Positions 35,633-44,633 of a stretch of 64,000 nt of DNA are shown here, in pieces. The notes beneath the pieces were generated by a model, which was not told the DNA's origin, did not search any database, and saw only the letters and a program-made list of their open reading frames with translations. The first letter of the stretch is position 1, and each line of letters begins with the position of its first letter. The translations under genes were made by a program, and so were the position numbers. Source of the stretch: Treponema sp. (GTDB lineage: Bacteria > Spirochaetota > Spirochaetia > Treponematales > Treponemataceae); assembly GCA_016296575.1 (NCBI GenBank), contig JAEDJA010000002.1, positions 1-64,000 of the forward strand, written 5' to 3'.

Positions 35633-35660
35633 AAGGGCCTGCTTTTCTAGACAGGCCCTT
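35633..35660 (-). terminator. Terminator of the uronate operon
   Basis: AAGGGCCTG and CAGGCCCTT pair, followed by TTTTTAT on the minus strand. It lies just downstream of kdgK and separates that operon from the Na/Pi gene. Confidence 0.75.
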
Positions 35661-35700
35661 CAGAAAATTAGGAGATGTTTTTTATTTTCTACGATTTATA

Positions 35701-36720
35701 CTATCGCTGGATGCGTCCGCTTCCGTTTCCGGCGGCAAGCTTTTCAACTTCATCAACACTTACCATGTTGTAGTCGCCTTCAATAGAATGTTTAAGACAA
35801 CTTGCAGCTACAGCAAACTCTACAGCTTCCTGAGTTGATTTACCGTTCAAAAGAGCGTAAATTAATCCACCACCAAAGCTGTCACCGCCACCTACGCGGT
35901 CAACAATGTACATTTCGTATTTTTTAGAAAAGCAGAAATCTGTTCCATCGTACAAAAGTGCCTGCCAGTCGTTGCGGTTGGCGTTGATTGAAGAACGGAG
36001 TGTGATTGCAACTTTCTGGAAACCAAACTTGTCTTTAAGCTGTTTTGCAACTGATTTATAGCCTTCTGTTGAAAGTTCACCTTTTGTTGTATCTGTATTT
36101 TCAGCTTTAATTCCAAATACATCGTTTGCATCATCTTCATTGGAAATACAAACATCAACGTATTTACAGATTTCAGTCATTGCTTCACGAGCCTGTTCCT
36201 TAGTCCAGAGTTTTCCGCGGTAGTTCAGGTCGCAGCTTACTACAGCACCAGCAGCTTTAGCAGCCTTAGCACCTTCAATACAAGCCTGAACCATATTTGG
36301 TCCCAGAGCCGGTGTAATACCAGTAATATGGAACCATTTTGCATCTTTCATGATTTCAGTCCAGTTGAAATCCCTTGGGTCTGCAGTCTGAATAGAAGAA
36401 CCTGCACGGTCATAAATACATTTTGATCCCCGCTGAGAAGCTCCCCGTTCATTGTAATAAATACCTACTCGATCACCACCGCGTACAATATATTCTGTGT
36501 GAACACCGTAGCGGCGAAGACTGTTTACTGCGCTCTGTCCAATTTCGTGTTTTGGAAGCTTTGTAACGTAATAAGCATCAAGGCCGTAATTTGCAAGGCT
36601 TACTGCAACGTTAGCTTCTCCTCCACCAAATGTAGATGTCATAGTATCAACCTGCACAAAGCGGTAGTATCCAGCAGGTTCCAACCGCAACATCAATTCC
36701 CCAAATGTAACAACTTTCAT
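35701..36720 (-). CDS. kdgK: 2-keto-3-deoxygluconate kinase (PfkB family)
   Basis: Protein of 339 residues, PfkB/ribokinase fold. It starts VVTFGELMLRLEPAG and carries the C-terminal signature DRVGGGDSFGGGLIYALL with the catalytic Asp in GGGDSFGGG. Between eda and the operon end, the context fixes KDG as the likely substrate: it phosphorylates 2-keto-3-deoxygluconate to KDPG for cleavage by the neighbouring aldolase. The leader GGAG lies between the arms of an AAAATCC/GGATTTT inverted repeat that could affect its translation. Confidence 0.85.
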   Translation of the reverse strand: MKVVTFGELMLRLEPAGYYRFVQVDTMTSTFGGGEANVAVSLANYGLDAYYVTKLPKHEIGQSAVNSLRRYGVHTEYIVRGGDRVGIYYNERGASQRGSKCIYDRAGSSIQTADPRDFNWTEIMKDAKWFHITGITPALGPNMVQACIEGAKAAKAAGAVVSCDLNYRGKLWTKEQAREAMTEICKYVDVCISNEDDANDVFGIKAENTDTTKGELSTEGYKSVAKQLKDKFGFQKVAITLRSSINANRNDWQALLYDGTDFCFSKKYEMYIVDRVGGGDSFGGGLIYALLNGKSTQEAVEFAVAASCLKHSIEGDYNMVSVDEVEKLAAGNGSGRIQR

Positions 36721-36808
36721 ATAAAAATCCTCCGGATTTTAATTTAAAAATAAAAATTAAAAATTTTTCATTTATAATTTTTAAATTCACGTCAGTGACA
36801 ATTTTCTA

Positions 36809-36851
36809 TTATTCACTATTCACTATTCACTATTCATTATTAATTATTAAT
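36809..36851. repeat. AT-rich tandem repeat at the eda stop
   Basis: Starts TTCACTATTCACTATTCACT and continues as TTATTAATTATTAAT. It supplies the last codons and the stop of eda. Similar sequence follows three other genes. Confidence 0.55.
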
Positions 36852-37466
36852 CAACTTACCTGCTTCCGCTGTCAGTTTTTCAATTTCATCAAACTTGTCT
36901 TCATTAATCAACTTTCCGGCACACATCCAGCTTCCACCACAGGCAAAGATTTTTTCGTAGGCAAGGTAGTCTACTATGTTCTGGGCATTCAATCCACCTG
37001 TTGGCATGAATTTAAGCTTTGTGTAAGGACCAGCCAGTGCCTTGATCATTTTAAGGCCACCAGCCTGTTCTGCAGGGAAAAATTTTACGCGGTCAAGACC
37101 GAATCCCAAAGCCATTTCAATTTCTGTTGGTGTCATAATTCCAGGGCAAACAGGGTAATCATTTTTAAGACAGTGTTCTACAACTTTGGGATTAAGACCA
37201 GGGCTTACAATGAATTTAGCACCTGCACCCATAGCACGATCAGCCTGTTCAGGAGAAAGAACTGTACCTGCCCCTACCAGCATGTTTGGACAGTTTTTTG
37301 CAATTTGTCTGATTGATTCTTCTGCAGCTTCTGTACGGAAAGTAACTTCGGCACATGGAAGTCCACCTTTTACCAAAGCATCAGCCAATGGAACTGCTTT
37401 AGTGGCATCATTCAATACTACAACAGGAACAATCCTGATTTTTTCAATTTCTTCAAAAACACTCAT
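36840..37466 (-). CDS. eda: KDPG/KHG aldolase
   Basis: Protein of 208 residues. It has the class I aldolase core: IVPVVVLNDATKAVPLADAL at the start, AEVTFRTEAA with the catalytic Glu, and KFFPAEQAGGL, in which the Lys is the Schiff-base residue. It splits KDPG to pyruvate and glyceraldehyde-3-phosphate. The ATG at 37466 has GGAG 7 nt upstream, and a longer frame to 37490 overlaps uxaC. The gene follows uxaC after 17 nt. Confidence 0.92.
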   Translation of the reverse strand: MSVFEEIEKIRIVPVVVLNDATKAVPLADALVKGGLPCAEVTFRTEAAEESIRQIAKNCPNMLVGAGTVLSPEQADRAMGAGAKFIVSPGLNPKVVEHCLKNDYPVCPGIMTPTEIEMALGFGLDRVKFFPAEQAGGLKMIKALAGPYTKLKFMPTGGLNAQNIVDYLAYEKIFACGGSWMCAGKLINEDKFDEIEKLTAEAGKLINN

Positions 37467-37483
37467 ATCTATACTCCATATAA

Positions 37484-38914
37484 TTAACAAAAGAATTTTT
37501 CTGCATTATTCCAGCAGATATCCTGTACCATTTTACCCAAAAGCTTTTCATTCCAAGGGAACTCTCCGTTTTCCACTTTTTCACCAATGAAATTACAAAG
37601 AATTCTTCGGAAATATTCATGGCGAGGAAAAGAAAGGAAACTCCGGCTGTCAGTAAGCATACCAACAAAACCACTTAAAAGATTTGTCCTTGAATAAACT
37701 CTCAGCTGTTCTTCAATGCCATCTTTGTGATCACAGAACCACCAGGCTGGACCGAACTGAACTCCAGCAGATTTACCTTCCGAAAGAGTTTCAACACTTA
37801 CGTCGGCATCATCATTTTCCCAGAAATTTCCACACATGGTTGCCAGTGCTTCATTATCTTTTGGATTCAGATTGTAAAGAACAGTTTTTGGAAGTCCGCT
37901 CAATGTGTTGATGGAAGATAAAAGTCCTCCAATCTGAGCAATATAATTGAAATCAGCAAGGGAATCATTTCCAACATTCACCCCAGCTTTAGCCAGAAGA
38001 GCTTTATTATTGTCACGGATAGCGCCTACATGAAGCTGCATTACAAATCCCCGCTCCTTGTAAATTACACCAAGCTGGATCAGAAGGTAACTTTGGTAAA
38101 CAATTACTTCATTTGATGAAAGAGGCTTTCCTTTGAGTGCTTTCTGGAAAATTTTGTCGGCCATTTCGTAAGTTGCAGGTACAAAGAAATCTTTTTCAAG
38201 ACTCATATCACTTACAACACTTCCAAGAGATTTAAAATAATCAGCTCTTTTTTCCAATGCTACAATCAAATCTGCAAAAGTCTGGATTTTATCCCCGCTG
38301 ACTTTGGAAAGTTTTTCAATATATTCACTAAAGCCGGCTTTTTCGATTCCCATTGCTCCGTCCGGGCGGAAAGATGGAAGAACTTTGATTTCAAAACCAT
38401 CATTTGCAATTTTCTTATGCCATTCAAGATTGTCTGCAGGATCATCTGTTGTACAAAGCACTTTTACATTCTGCATTCTCAGAAGATTTCTTACAGAATA
38501 TTCAGGGCTTGCCAGTTTTTCATTACATTTTTCCCAAATTTCTTTTGCATTTTCACCAGTAAGTGGTTCTGTAATTCCAAAATAGCGCTGCAATTCCAGA
38601 TGAGTCCAATGATAAAGAGGATTTCCAACAGCACCCTGAATTGTATAAACATAAGCCATGAACCGCTTGAAATCATCAGTTTTTCCCGTAACAAGATTTT
38701 CTGGAACACCATAGGAACGCATCTGTCGCCATTTATAGTGATCTCCATCAAGCCAGGCATTGGCAAGATTTCCAAGACTCTTGTCTTCGTAGATTTCCTT
38801 TGCCGAAAGATGATTGTGAAAATCAAAAATCGGCATATCCTTTGCATATTTATGAAACAAAATCTGGGCTGTTTCAGATTTCAGAATAAAATTCTCATCT
38901 AAAAAGTTTTTCAT
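37484..38914 (-). CDS. uxaC: Glucuronate isomerase
   Basis: Protein of 476 residues of the amidohydrolase superfamily. The start includes MPIFDFHNHLSAKEIYEDK with the HxH metal site, followed by VLCTTDDPADNLEWH and MQLHVGAIRDNN. It converts glucuronate to fructuronate, or galacturonate to tagaturonate. It lies between uxuB and eda in a single operon. AAGG precedes the ATG. Confidence 0.92.
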   Translation of the reverse strand: MKNFLDENFILKSETAQILFHKYAKDMPIFDFHNHLSAKEIYEDKSLGNLANAWLDGDHYKWRQMRSYGVPENLVTGKTDDFKRFMAYVYTIQGAVGNPLYHWTHLELQRYFGITEPLTGENAKEIWEKCNEKLASPEYSVRNLLRMQNVKVLCTTDDPADNLEWHKKIANDGFEIKVLPSFRPDGAMGIEKAGFSEYIEKLSKVSGDKIQTFADLIVALEKRADYFKSLGSVVSDMSLEKDFFVPATYEMADKIFQKALKGKPLSSNEVIVYQSYLLIQLGVIYKERGFVMQLHVGAIRDNNKALLAKAGVNVGNDSLADFNYIAQIGGLLSSINTLSGLPKTVLYNLNPKDNEALATMCGNFWENDDADVSVETLSEGKSAGVQFGPAWWFCDHKDGIEEQLRVYSRTNLLSGFVGMLTDSRSFLSFPRHEYFRRILCNFIGEKVENGEFPWNEKLLGKMVQDICWNNAEKFFC

Positions 38915-38926
38915 TCAAAGACCTTC

Positions 38927-40540
38927 TTAGCAATTAACAGCTTCGTGAAGTGTAGCGCGAACGGCTCCTGTTCCTGCAGTAAGTTTTACAAACCACTTTT
39001 CTACAGCATCAGCAAGTCCTGCTTCATACAAATCTACACCAAAAATTTCTTTACGTTTAAGGATTTCACTGCAAACTGCATGAACATCAAAAGCCTGTCC
39101 AAGTTTTACATCTTTTACATAGCGGCAAACATCGTTCAAAAGTGGATCCGGGCTCAAATCAAAAGGTTTTCCTTCATCATCAATAGCCATAAGATAACGG
39201 AGCCAGGAAGCAAACACGTAAGGTATCAGTTTAAGGTCAGCCACATCCAGATCTTCTCTTGCCTGATAAGCCTTGATAGTTTCACCAAATCGGATTGAAA
39301 GCTTCTGTGATGTATCGCAGGCAATTCTCTGTGGAGTATCTGGCATAAATGGATTTGGAATACGGATTTTTACAACTTCATCAATGAATTTTTTTGGTGA
39401 CAGAATTTTTGGATCAACTACAACAGGAAGACCTTCTTTATAACCAATGATTTCTACCATTTTAAGAAGATCCGGATCAGCCATCTCTTTGCTGATAAGT
39501 GTATAACCCAAAAGACAACCGTTTATTGCAAGAGCTGTGTGAAGTGGGTTCAGACAAGTACAAACCTTCATCTTTTCAACTTTGTCTACAGTTGCACGGT
39601 CTGTAAAAATAAGTCCGCCTTTTTCAAGTTCAGGACGGCCGTTAGGGAATTTGTCTTCAATTACAAGATATTCACATTCTTCTGCATTTACAAAAGGAGC
39701 AACATAAGTATTTTTTGTAGTGATTACAGGGTCCAATCCTTCAATTCCATCTTTCAAAAGGATTTCCTGGATGTTTGCGTCAGGACGTGGAGTAATTTTA
39801 TCAATCATTGTCCATGGAAAACTAACCTTGGCATCATTTTCAACGTAAGCGAGGAAGCCTTTTTTACAAACACCACGGCTTTCCCATTCTTTTGCAAAGG
39901 TATGAACGGTGGCGTAAAGCTTGTCTCCATTGTGAGAACAGTTATCCATACTGACCATTGCCAAAGGAAGCTCACCTTTTTCAAAGCGGCGGTACAAAAG
40001 AGCCACAACTTTTCCCATATAACTTTCAGGTTTTGATGGTCCTGAAGCAAAATCGGCTTCAACGGCAGGCATTGTTTCACCTTTTGCATTTGCAAGGAGA
40101 TAACCTTTTTCAGTAATTGTAAAAGTAGCCATCTGAAGGCTTGGATTTTCAAAAATTTCAGAAAGTCGTTCAAAATCGGCAGAAAAACTGTCAGCACAAA
40201 GAGCTTCACAGATACTTGCAACTACAGTTTTATCAACAGAACCATCCGATTTTAATGTAACAACAGCACCTACGTTATTGTGAGGAGTGTACATTTTCTG
40301 AATGATTTCATAATCATAACCTTCGGCAACAACAAGTCCCCGGTCAAGATCACCTTTATTCAGCATATTCTGTACAACATTTGCCTGAAATGCACGGAAA
40401 ATGTTTCCCGCCCCAAAGTGAATCCAGAAAGGATTGTTTTTTGTAGCAGCAGTTACTTTTTCAACATCGAATTCCGGCAGTTTATAGCCTTTTTCGTTCC
40501 AATCAGCAGTATTTTTTATTCCAGCAAGGGTAAGTTTCAT
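38927..40540 (-). CDS. uxuB: Fructuronate reductase (mannitol dehydrogenase family)
   Basis: Protein of 537 residues. It has a Rossmann N-terminus (PFWIHFGAGNIFRAFQANVV) and the family segment NPLHTALAINGCLLGY near the middle. Within the uronate operon the role is reduction of D-fructuronate to mannonate with NADH; tagaturonate reductase is the close alternative. GGAG lies 8 nt before the ATG. It is the first gene of the uxuB-uxaC-eda-kdgK operon, which lacks mannonate dehydratase (uxuA). Confidence 0.85.
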   Translation of the reverse strand: MKLTLAGIKNTADWNEKGYKLPEFDVEKVTAATKNNPFWIHFGAGNIFRAFQANVVQNMLNKGDLDRGLVVAEGYDYEIIQKMYTPHNNVGAVVTLKSDGSVDKTVVASICEALCADSFSADFERLSEIFENPSLQMATFTITEKGYLLANAKGETMPAVEADFASGPSKPESYMGKVVALLYRRFEKGELPLAMVSMDNCSHNGDKLYATVHTFAKEWESRGVCKKGFLAYVENDAKVSFPWTMIDKITPRPDANIQEILLKDGIEGLDPVITTKNTYVAPFVNAEECEYLVIEDKFPNGRPELEKGGLIFTDRATVDKVEKMKVCTCLNPLHTALAINGCLLGYTLISKEMADPDLLKMVEIIGYKEGLPVVVDPKILSPKKFIDEVVKIRIPNPFMPDTPQRIACDTSQKLSIRFGETIKAYQAREDLDVADLKLIPYVFASWLRYLMAIDDEGKPFDLSPDPLLNDVCRYVKDVKLGQAFDVHAVCSEILKRKEIFGVDLYEAGLADAVEKWFVKLTAGTGAVRATLHEAVNC

Positions 40541-40566
40541 GGTTTTTGCTCCTGTATCTAACTAAC

Positions 40567-40600
40567 ATACTAGTATACCACTAACAGGAGAAAATGCCAA
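40567..40600 (-). promoter_or_regulatory. Promoter and operator of the uronate operon
   Basis: On the minus strand, TTGGCA (40595-40600) and TATACT (40572-40577) are 17 nt apart. A perfect palindrome ATACTAGTAT (40567-40576) overlaps the -10 box and is flanked by GGT and TGTT. A repressor of GntR or LacI type would block polymerase here; a LacI-type gene lies 1.6 kb upstream. Confidence 0.6.
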
Positions 40601-40610
40601 GAAAGATTTT

Positions 40611-40778
40611 TTAATATCTTATTAAATAATAAATAACATAGCCCCAGCTGAAAATTCCATGCAGGATTGCCCATCCTACTGATTTCCAGGTGGTAAAGCT
40701 AATAACCATTGCCAGTGCGCACCCAAATGAGATTCCTTTTTTTACAACTTTTTCTGCATTATTGTTTGAATTTCCCAT
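40611..40778 (-). CDS. Small membrane protein (55 aa)
   Basis: A 55-residue frame with an excellent GGAG ribosome-binding site 7 nt before the ATG. A charged N-terminus (NSNNNAEKVVKKG) leads to two hydrophobic stretches (ISFGCALAMVISFTTW and AILHGIFSWGYVIYYLI). The second (HGIF-x-W-x-YVIYY) matches a family of short uncharacterised proteins seen in anaerobes. It lies between the M18 aminopeptidase and the uronate operon. The function is unknown. Confidence 0.7.
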   Translation of the reverse strand: MGNSNNNAEKVVKKGISFGCALAMVISFTTWKSVGWAILHGIFSWGYVIYYLIRY

Positions 40779-40806
40779 TTTTTTCTCCTTTTTTAATTTA
40801 TTCCTT

Positions 40807-42165
40807 TTATTTTATTTCAAGAAATGCTTTATATCCATTGTAAGCCTGTTCCATATCGTAGGCACTTACAACTTCCCAAGGTGCATGCATGCTCAAAACT
40901 GCAACTCCTGCATCAATAACATTCATGCCGTATTTTGCCGCATGGTAGGCAATTGTTCCGCCACCACCCTGATCAACCTTTCCAAGTTCAGCCATCTGAT
41001 AAGCTACTTTTGCATCATCCATAATTTTTCTAAGCCGTGCAATAAACTCAGGATTTGCATCACTTGCCCCAGATTTTCCGCGAGAACCAGTATATTTATT
41101 GAATACCAGGCCTCCACCTAAAACAGAAGAATTATCCTTGTCATAAAGTCCAGGGTTCATAGGATCGAAGGCTGCATTTACATCACTTGAAAGCATGTTA
41201 CAGTTTGCAAGACAGCGTCTAAGAAAGATTTCGCTGTAAGAAGATGATGATTTTTCCACCAGTTCTGCAACCATGTTTTCAAAAAGCTGACTTGCCATAC
41301 CAGTTGCCCCTACACTTCCAATTTCTTCCTTGTCTACACAAAGGCAGCAAAGTGTACGGCAGGCTTTTCCATTATAATCAAGAAGAGCTTTTGCACTGGC
41401 AAAGGCACAGGAACGATCATCCTGTCCATAAGCAAGAATCATTGAACGGTCAATTCCAAGATTTCGTGCTTTTCCTGCAGGAACCACTTCAAGCTCTGCA
41501 CTCATAAAATCTTCTTCTTCAATACCGTATTTTTCTTTAAGGAGACTTAAAACCAGTTTTTTGCTCTTATCTTTTTCCTTCTTTTCTGCTTTGTCAGATT
41601 TTTCATCAGAAGGTGCATTTTTAGAAGAAGGCACACTTCCAAAAATAAGATCCAGATCTTCTCCTTTAACAAATTCGCTGGCAGTAGATTTCATCTGTTC
41701 CTGTGCAAGGTGAGGAAGAATGTCTGTAATGCAGAAAACAGGATCTGCATCATCTTCACCAATAACTACATTCACCGTAGAGCCGTCTTTTTTACACACA
41801 ACTCCGTGAACAGCCAGAGGTAAAGTAAGCCACTGATATTTTTTTATTCCACCGTAATAATGGGTATTCAGATAGGTAATACCTTCTTTTTCGTACAAAG
41901 GATTCTGTTTTACATCAAGGCGAGGTGAATCGATATGGGCACCCAGAATATTCATTCCCTGTTCAAGACTTTCACTGCCCATTACAAAAAGTGCAACAGC
42001 CTTGTTCATTTTGGTGATGTAAACCTTATCACCGGCGGAAAGCTTCTTGCAGGAGGCAAGATCTTTAAAACCAGCCTTTTGTGCCATGGAAACAATACTT
42101 TTTACACATTCCCGTTCTGTTTTTCCGTTATCCAGAAACTGCTTGTATTCTTCGATTAAATCCAT
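40807..42165 (-). CDS. M18 aminopeptidase (aspartyl aminopeptidase type)
   Basis: Protein of 452 residues. It carries the M18 metal-ligand motifs: GAHIDSPRLDVKQNPLYE, QDDRSCAF, VDKEEIGSVGATGM and the C-terminal SMHAPWEVVSAYD. The acidic insert at about 190-215 (SDEKSDKAEKKEKDKSKKL) is lineage-specific. It releases N-terminal acidic residues in the cytosol as a large oligomer. No Shine-Dalgarno is obvious besides a GGAAG near the ATG. Confidence 0.9.
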   Translation of the reverse strand: MDLIEEYKQFLDNGKTERECVKSIVSMAQKAGFKDLASCKKLSAGDKVYITKMNKAVALFVMGSESLEQGMNILGAHIDSPRLDVKQNPLYEKEGITYLNTHYYGGIKKYQWLTLPLAVHGVVCKKDGSTVNVVIGEDDADPVFCITDILPHLAQEQMKSTASEFVKGEDLDLIFGSVPSSKNAPSDEKSDKAEKKEKDKSKKLVLSLLKEKYGIEEEDFMSAELEVVPAGKARNLGIDRSMILAYGQDDRSCAFASAKALLDYNGKACRTLCCLCVDKEEIGSVGATGMASQLFENMVAELVEKSSSSYSEIFLRRCLANCNMLSSDVNAAFDPMNPGLYDKDNSSVLGGGLVFNKYTGSRGKSGASDANPEFIARLRKIMDDAKVAYQMAELGKVDQGGGGTIAYHAAKYGMNVIDAGVAVLSMHAPWEVVSAYDMEQAYNGYKAFLEIK

Positions 42166-42184
42166 AAATCAAATCTTCCTTTTT

Positions 42185-43204
42185 CTATCTTTCTATAAGT
42201 TTTCCCTGAATTGCATAAGTTTTTATCTCAACAGGGTTCTTTTCAATTTGATCAACAATTAATTTTCCTGACCACCAGGCCATATCATAATGAGGCAGTT
42301 CCACCGTGGTAAGTGGTGGCCGCAAATAATTAGTAAATTCACGGTTATCGAATCCTGTTACCAGAATATCTTTTCCCACTTCAAGCCCATGATCATAACA
42401 CCAGTCATATACACCACCTGCCAAAAGATCATTTTGACAGCAGAAGGTATCAATTTTTTTTCCTGTAGACATTAGTTTTTCACAGGCAGCATAACCATCC
42501 TTTCTCATCCAGGTTGTATACTGAACAAGCTCCTTATCAATAATAATTCCATTTTCAAAAAGTACCTCTTCAAGTCCTCTAAGACGTCCTGCAGTATGGT
42601 AATTATCCTCCCGTCCTGCAATTACAGCCACATTTTTTCTGCCTTTTTTTACGATATATTCGCCAAGCTCACGGGCACTTTTTTCATCTTCAATAATGAC
42701 ATGAGGAAATTTTTTATCTTTTGGATAAGAATAGGCTATTACCAGAGGAACCGGAAGAGTGTTGTCGAAACATTCAAGCTCTCGAGTATGAACGGCAACA
42801 TAAATAATTCCTTCAATGCGCATGGCAAGAGCTTCAGAAACAGTTTTATCTACAATTGACTTGAATGCTATTTTATCTCTGTGCCAGTCCAATTCCGGAT
42901 GATTGTAAAGACGCATATTCAGAAGAACTGAATCATATTTTTTTGACTCAAGATAAATCATTATACCGTTGATGAGCTCTGGAGTTCCAAAAGCAGTAAT
43001 ATCTTCTACAATTATAGCAACAGTTCGTGTATTGGCAGAACGGAGTTTTCGCGCCATGGAGTTAGGCTGATACCCGGTCTCCCGAATTTTTTCCATGATT
43101 CGCTTTTTTGTAGCCTCACTAACATTGCTTTTACCATTGAGTGTATTGGAGATGGTGGCAATTGAAACACCGCACAGGTCGGCCAGTTCTTTAAGATTGA
43201 TCAT
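42185..43204 (-). CDS. LacI-family transcriptional regulator
   Basis: Protein of 339 residues. The N-terminal HTH reads MINLKELADLCGVSIATISN followed by LNGKSNVSEATKKR; the rest (about 60-335) is a periplasmic-binding-like sensor. The ligand is unknown; the nearby uronate operon is a reasonable target because of its palindromic operator. GAGG precedes the ATG, and the first 14 nt overlap the end of the M48 gene. Confidence 0.9.
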   Translation of the reverse strand: MINLKELADLCGVSIATISNTLNGKSNVSEATKKRIMEKIRETGYQPNSMARKLRSANTRTVAIIVEDITAFGTPELINGIMIYLESKKYDSVLLNMRLYNHPELDWHRDKIAFKSIVDKTVSEALAMRIEGIIYVAVHTRELECFDNTLPVPLVIAYSYPKDKKFPHVIIEDEKSARELGEYIVKKGRKNVAVIAGREDNYHTAGRLRGLEEVLFENGIIIDKELVQYTTWMRKDGYAACEKLMSTGKKIDTFCCQNDLLAGGVYDWCYDHGLEVGKDILVTGFDNREFTNYLRPPLTTVELPHYDMAWWSGKLIVDQIEKNPVEIKTYAIQGKLIER

Positions 43205-44522
43205 TTTTTACCTCAACTTTTTCGATTGAAGAGATGCGTTCAATTAAAGTAGGATGTGAATAATTCCAGAATGCATAAATTTTTGGTGGAAGCAGCTCTG
43301 AAAGATTTTCACTATTAAGTTTAATCAGAGCATTGATCATATTTTCCTTATTTTCGCAGGTTTCAACGGAAAAACGGTCTGCAGCATATTCATCACGGCG
43401 AGATTTGATGTTTCCTAAAGGAGTAAAAATCTCACTTACTGAACCCCAGATAAGGCTTACTACAAAAAGTCCCACGAACTGAAAGTAAGGTATATTTTCA
43501 ACACCAAAATCAAAACCAAAGCTTGTATACAAAGGTGCAAACTGGGCAACACAGTAAACAAAATACAAGACCAGCACTTCAAGAGGAATGGAAATCAAAA
43601 GCCGCTTAAGGATGTGTTTAAGCTTAAAATGACCAAGTTCATGTCCAAGCACAGCTTCTAGTTCTCCCACCGTAAGCTGATTAATCAGTGTGTCGTAAAG
43701 CACAATCCTTTTATGTTTTCCAAATCCAGAAAAATACGCATTTGAATGACCACTTCTTTTTGAAGCATCCATTACAAAAAGACCATCAGAAATAAAACCG
43801 ATTTTTACAAGCAGAGCAGAGATTCTGTCCTTCAATTCTCCATCTTCTAGAGGTGAAAATTTATTAAAAAGCGGTGCAATAAACTTAGGATAAACAATCT
43901 GCATTATAAAAGTAAAAATCACAAGAAGAGCAGCAAGAATAAAAGCCCAGGTTGTTCTAAAAAATGTAAAGGCAAAGGCTGCGGCTACTGTGAGCAAGGC
44001 GGAAAGCACAAGGGTAACAAGTCCTTCCTTAAAATAATCCTGAATCCACAGCTTTGGAGTCATTTTTGAAAATCCATGTTTTTTTTCGATTACAAATTCC
44101 TTAAAAAGTGCAAAAGGAATGGAAATGATTTCTTCAGGAACAGAACCCAGCAGCAGAAAAAGAAAAAAACACAAAAAGGCGGATCCAAATGTGGATGGGA
44201 TTCCTGTAAAGCTTACAATTTTTCCTAAAAGCCATGGATAGAATCCCGAAAAAACTAGGAGAAAAGAAAGGCAGAGTGTAAAAGGAGACTTAACCACCCA
44301 AAAACGATATTTATCATCTTCATAAGCTACGATTTTTCTAAGCTTCTCTTCATCAAAAGTGTCTGTGGCCAGGGAATATTTTTTGAGCACTTCAGGAATA
44401 TGACCTCCGTTTTTCTGTCGGCTTTTAAAATCAATAAATTCCAGAAAATGATTCATAAAGAAGGTAAAAAGAGTTCCTGCAAAGAAAATAATGATAAACG
44501 GATTATCCAAAGAAACAGCCAT
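43191..44522 (-). CDS. M48 membrane metallopeptidase (Ste24/CAAX-protease-like)
   Basis: Protein of 443 residues with about seven membrane segments. It has the zinc motif HELGH (in LGHELGHFKLKH, about residue 280) and a downstream Glu in the SRRDEYAADRFSV helix. Ste24-type enzymes cleave membrane proteins or peptides and help membrane quality control. It has no Shine-Dalgarno: on the minus strand TATACT is followed by 7 nt and the ATG. A TTG start 24 nt upstream is possible but less likely. Confidence 0.85.
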   Translation of the reverse strand: MAVSLDNPFIIIFFAGTLFTFFMNHFLEFIDFKSRQKNGGHIPEVLKKYSLATDTFDEEKLRKIVAYEDDKYRFWVVKSPFTLCLSFLLVFSGFYPWLLGKIVSFTGIPSTFGSAFLCFFLFLLLGSVPEEIISIPFALFKEFVIEKKHGFSKMTPKLWIQDYFKEGLVTLVLSALLTVAAAFAFTFFRTTWAFILAALLVIFTFIMQIVYPKFIAPLFNKFSPLEDGELKDRISALLVKIGFISDGLFVMDASKRSGHSNAYFSGFGKHKRIVLYDTLINQLTVGELEAVLGHELGHFKLKHILKRLLISIPLEVLVLYFVYCVAQFAPLYTSFGFDFGVENIPYFQFVGLFVVSLIWGSVSEIFTPLGNIKSRRDEYAADRFSVETCENKENMINALIKLNSENLSELLPPKIYAFWNYSHPTLIERISSIEKVEVKNDQS

Positions 44523-44598
44523 AATAAACAGTATAACGTTTAACAATCAAAAAATGAAGAAAAAAAACACGTTATACACCTGCCCTTTTAGGTCAAAA

Positions 44599-44627
44599 TT
44601 GAAACTTTATGAAATCTTCTATATAAT
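44599..44627 (+). promoter_or_regulatory. Promoter of prfA, predicted leaderless
   Basis: A near-consensus TTGAAA (44599-44604) and TATAAT (44622-44627) are exactly 17 nt apart. The ATG at 44634 lies 6 nt after the -10, i.e. at the expected start site, and no Shine-Dalgarno is present. Confidence 0.8.
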
Positions 44628-44633
44628 TTCCCT

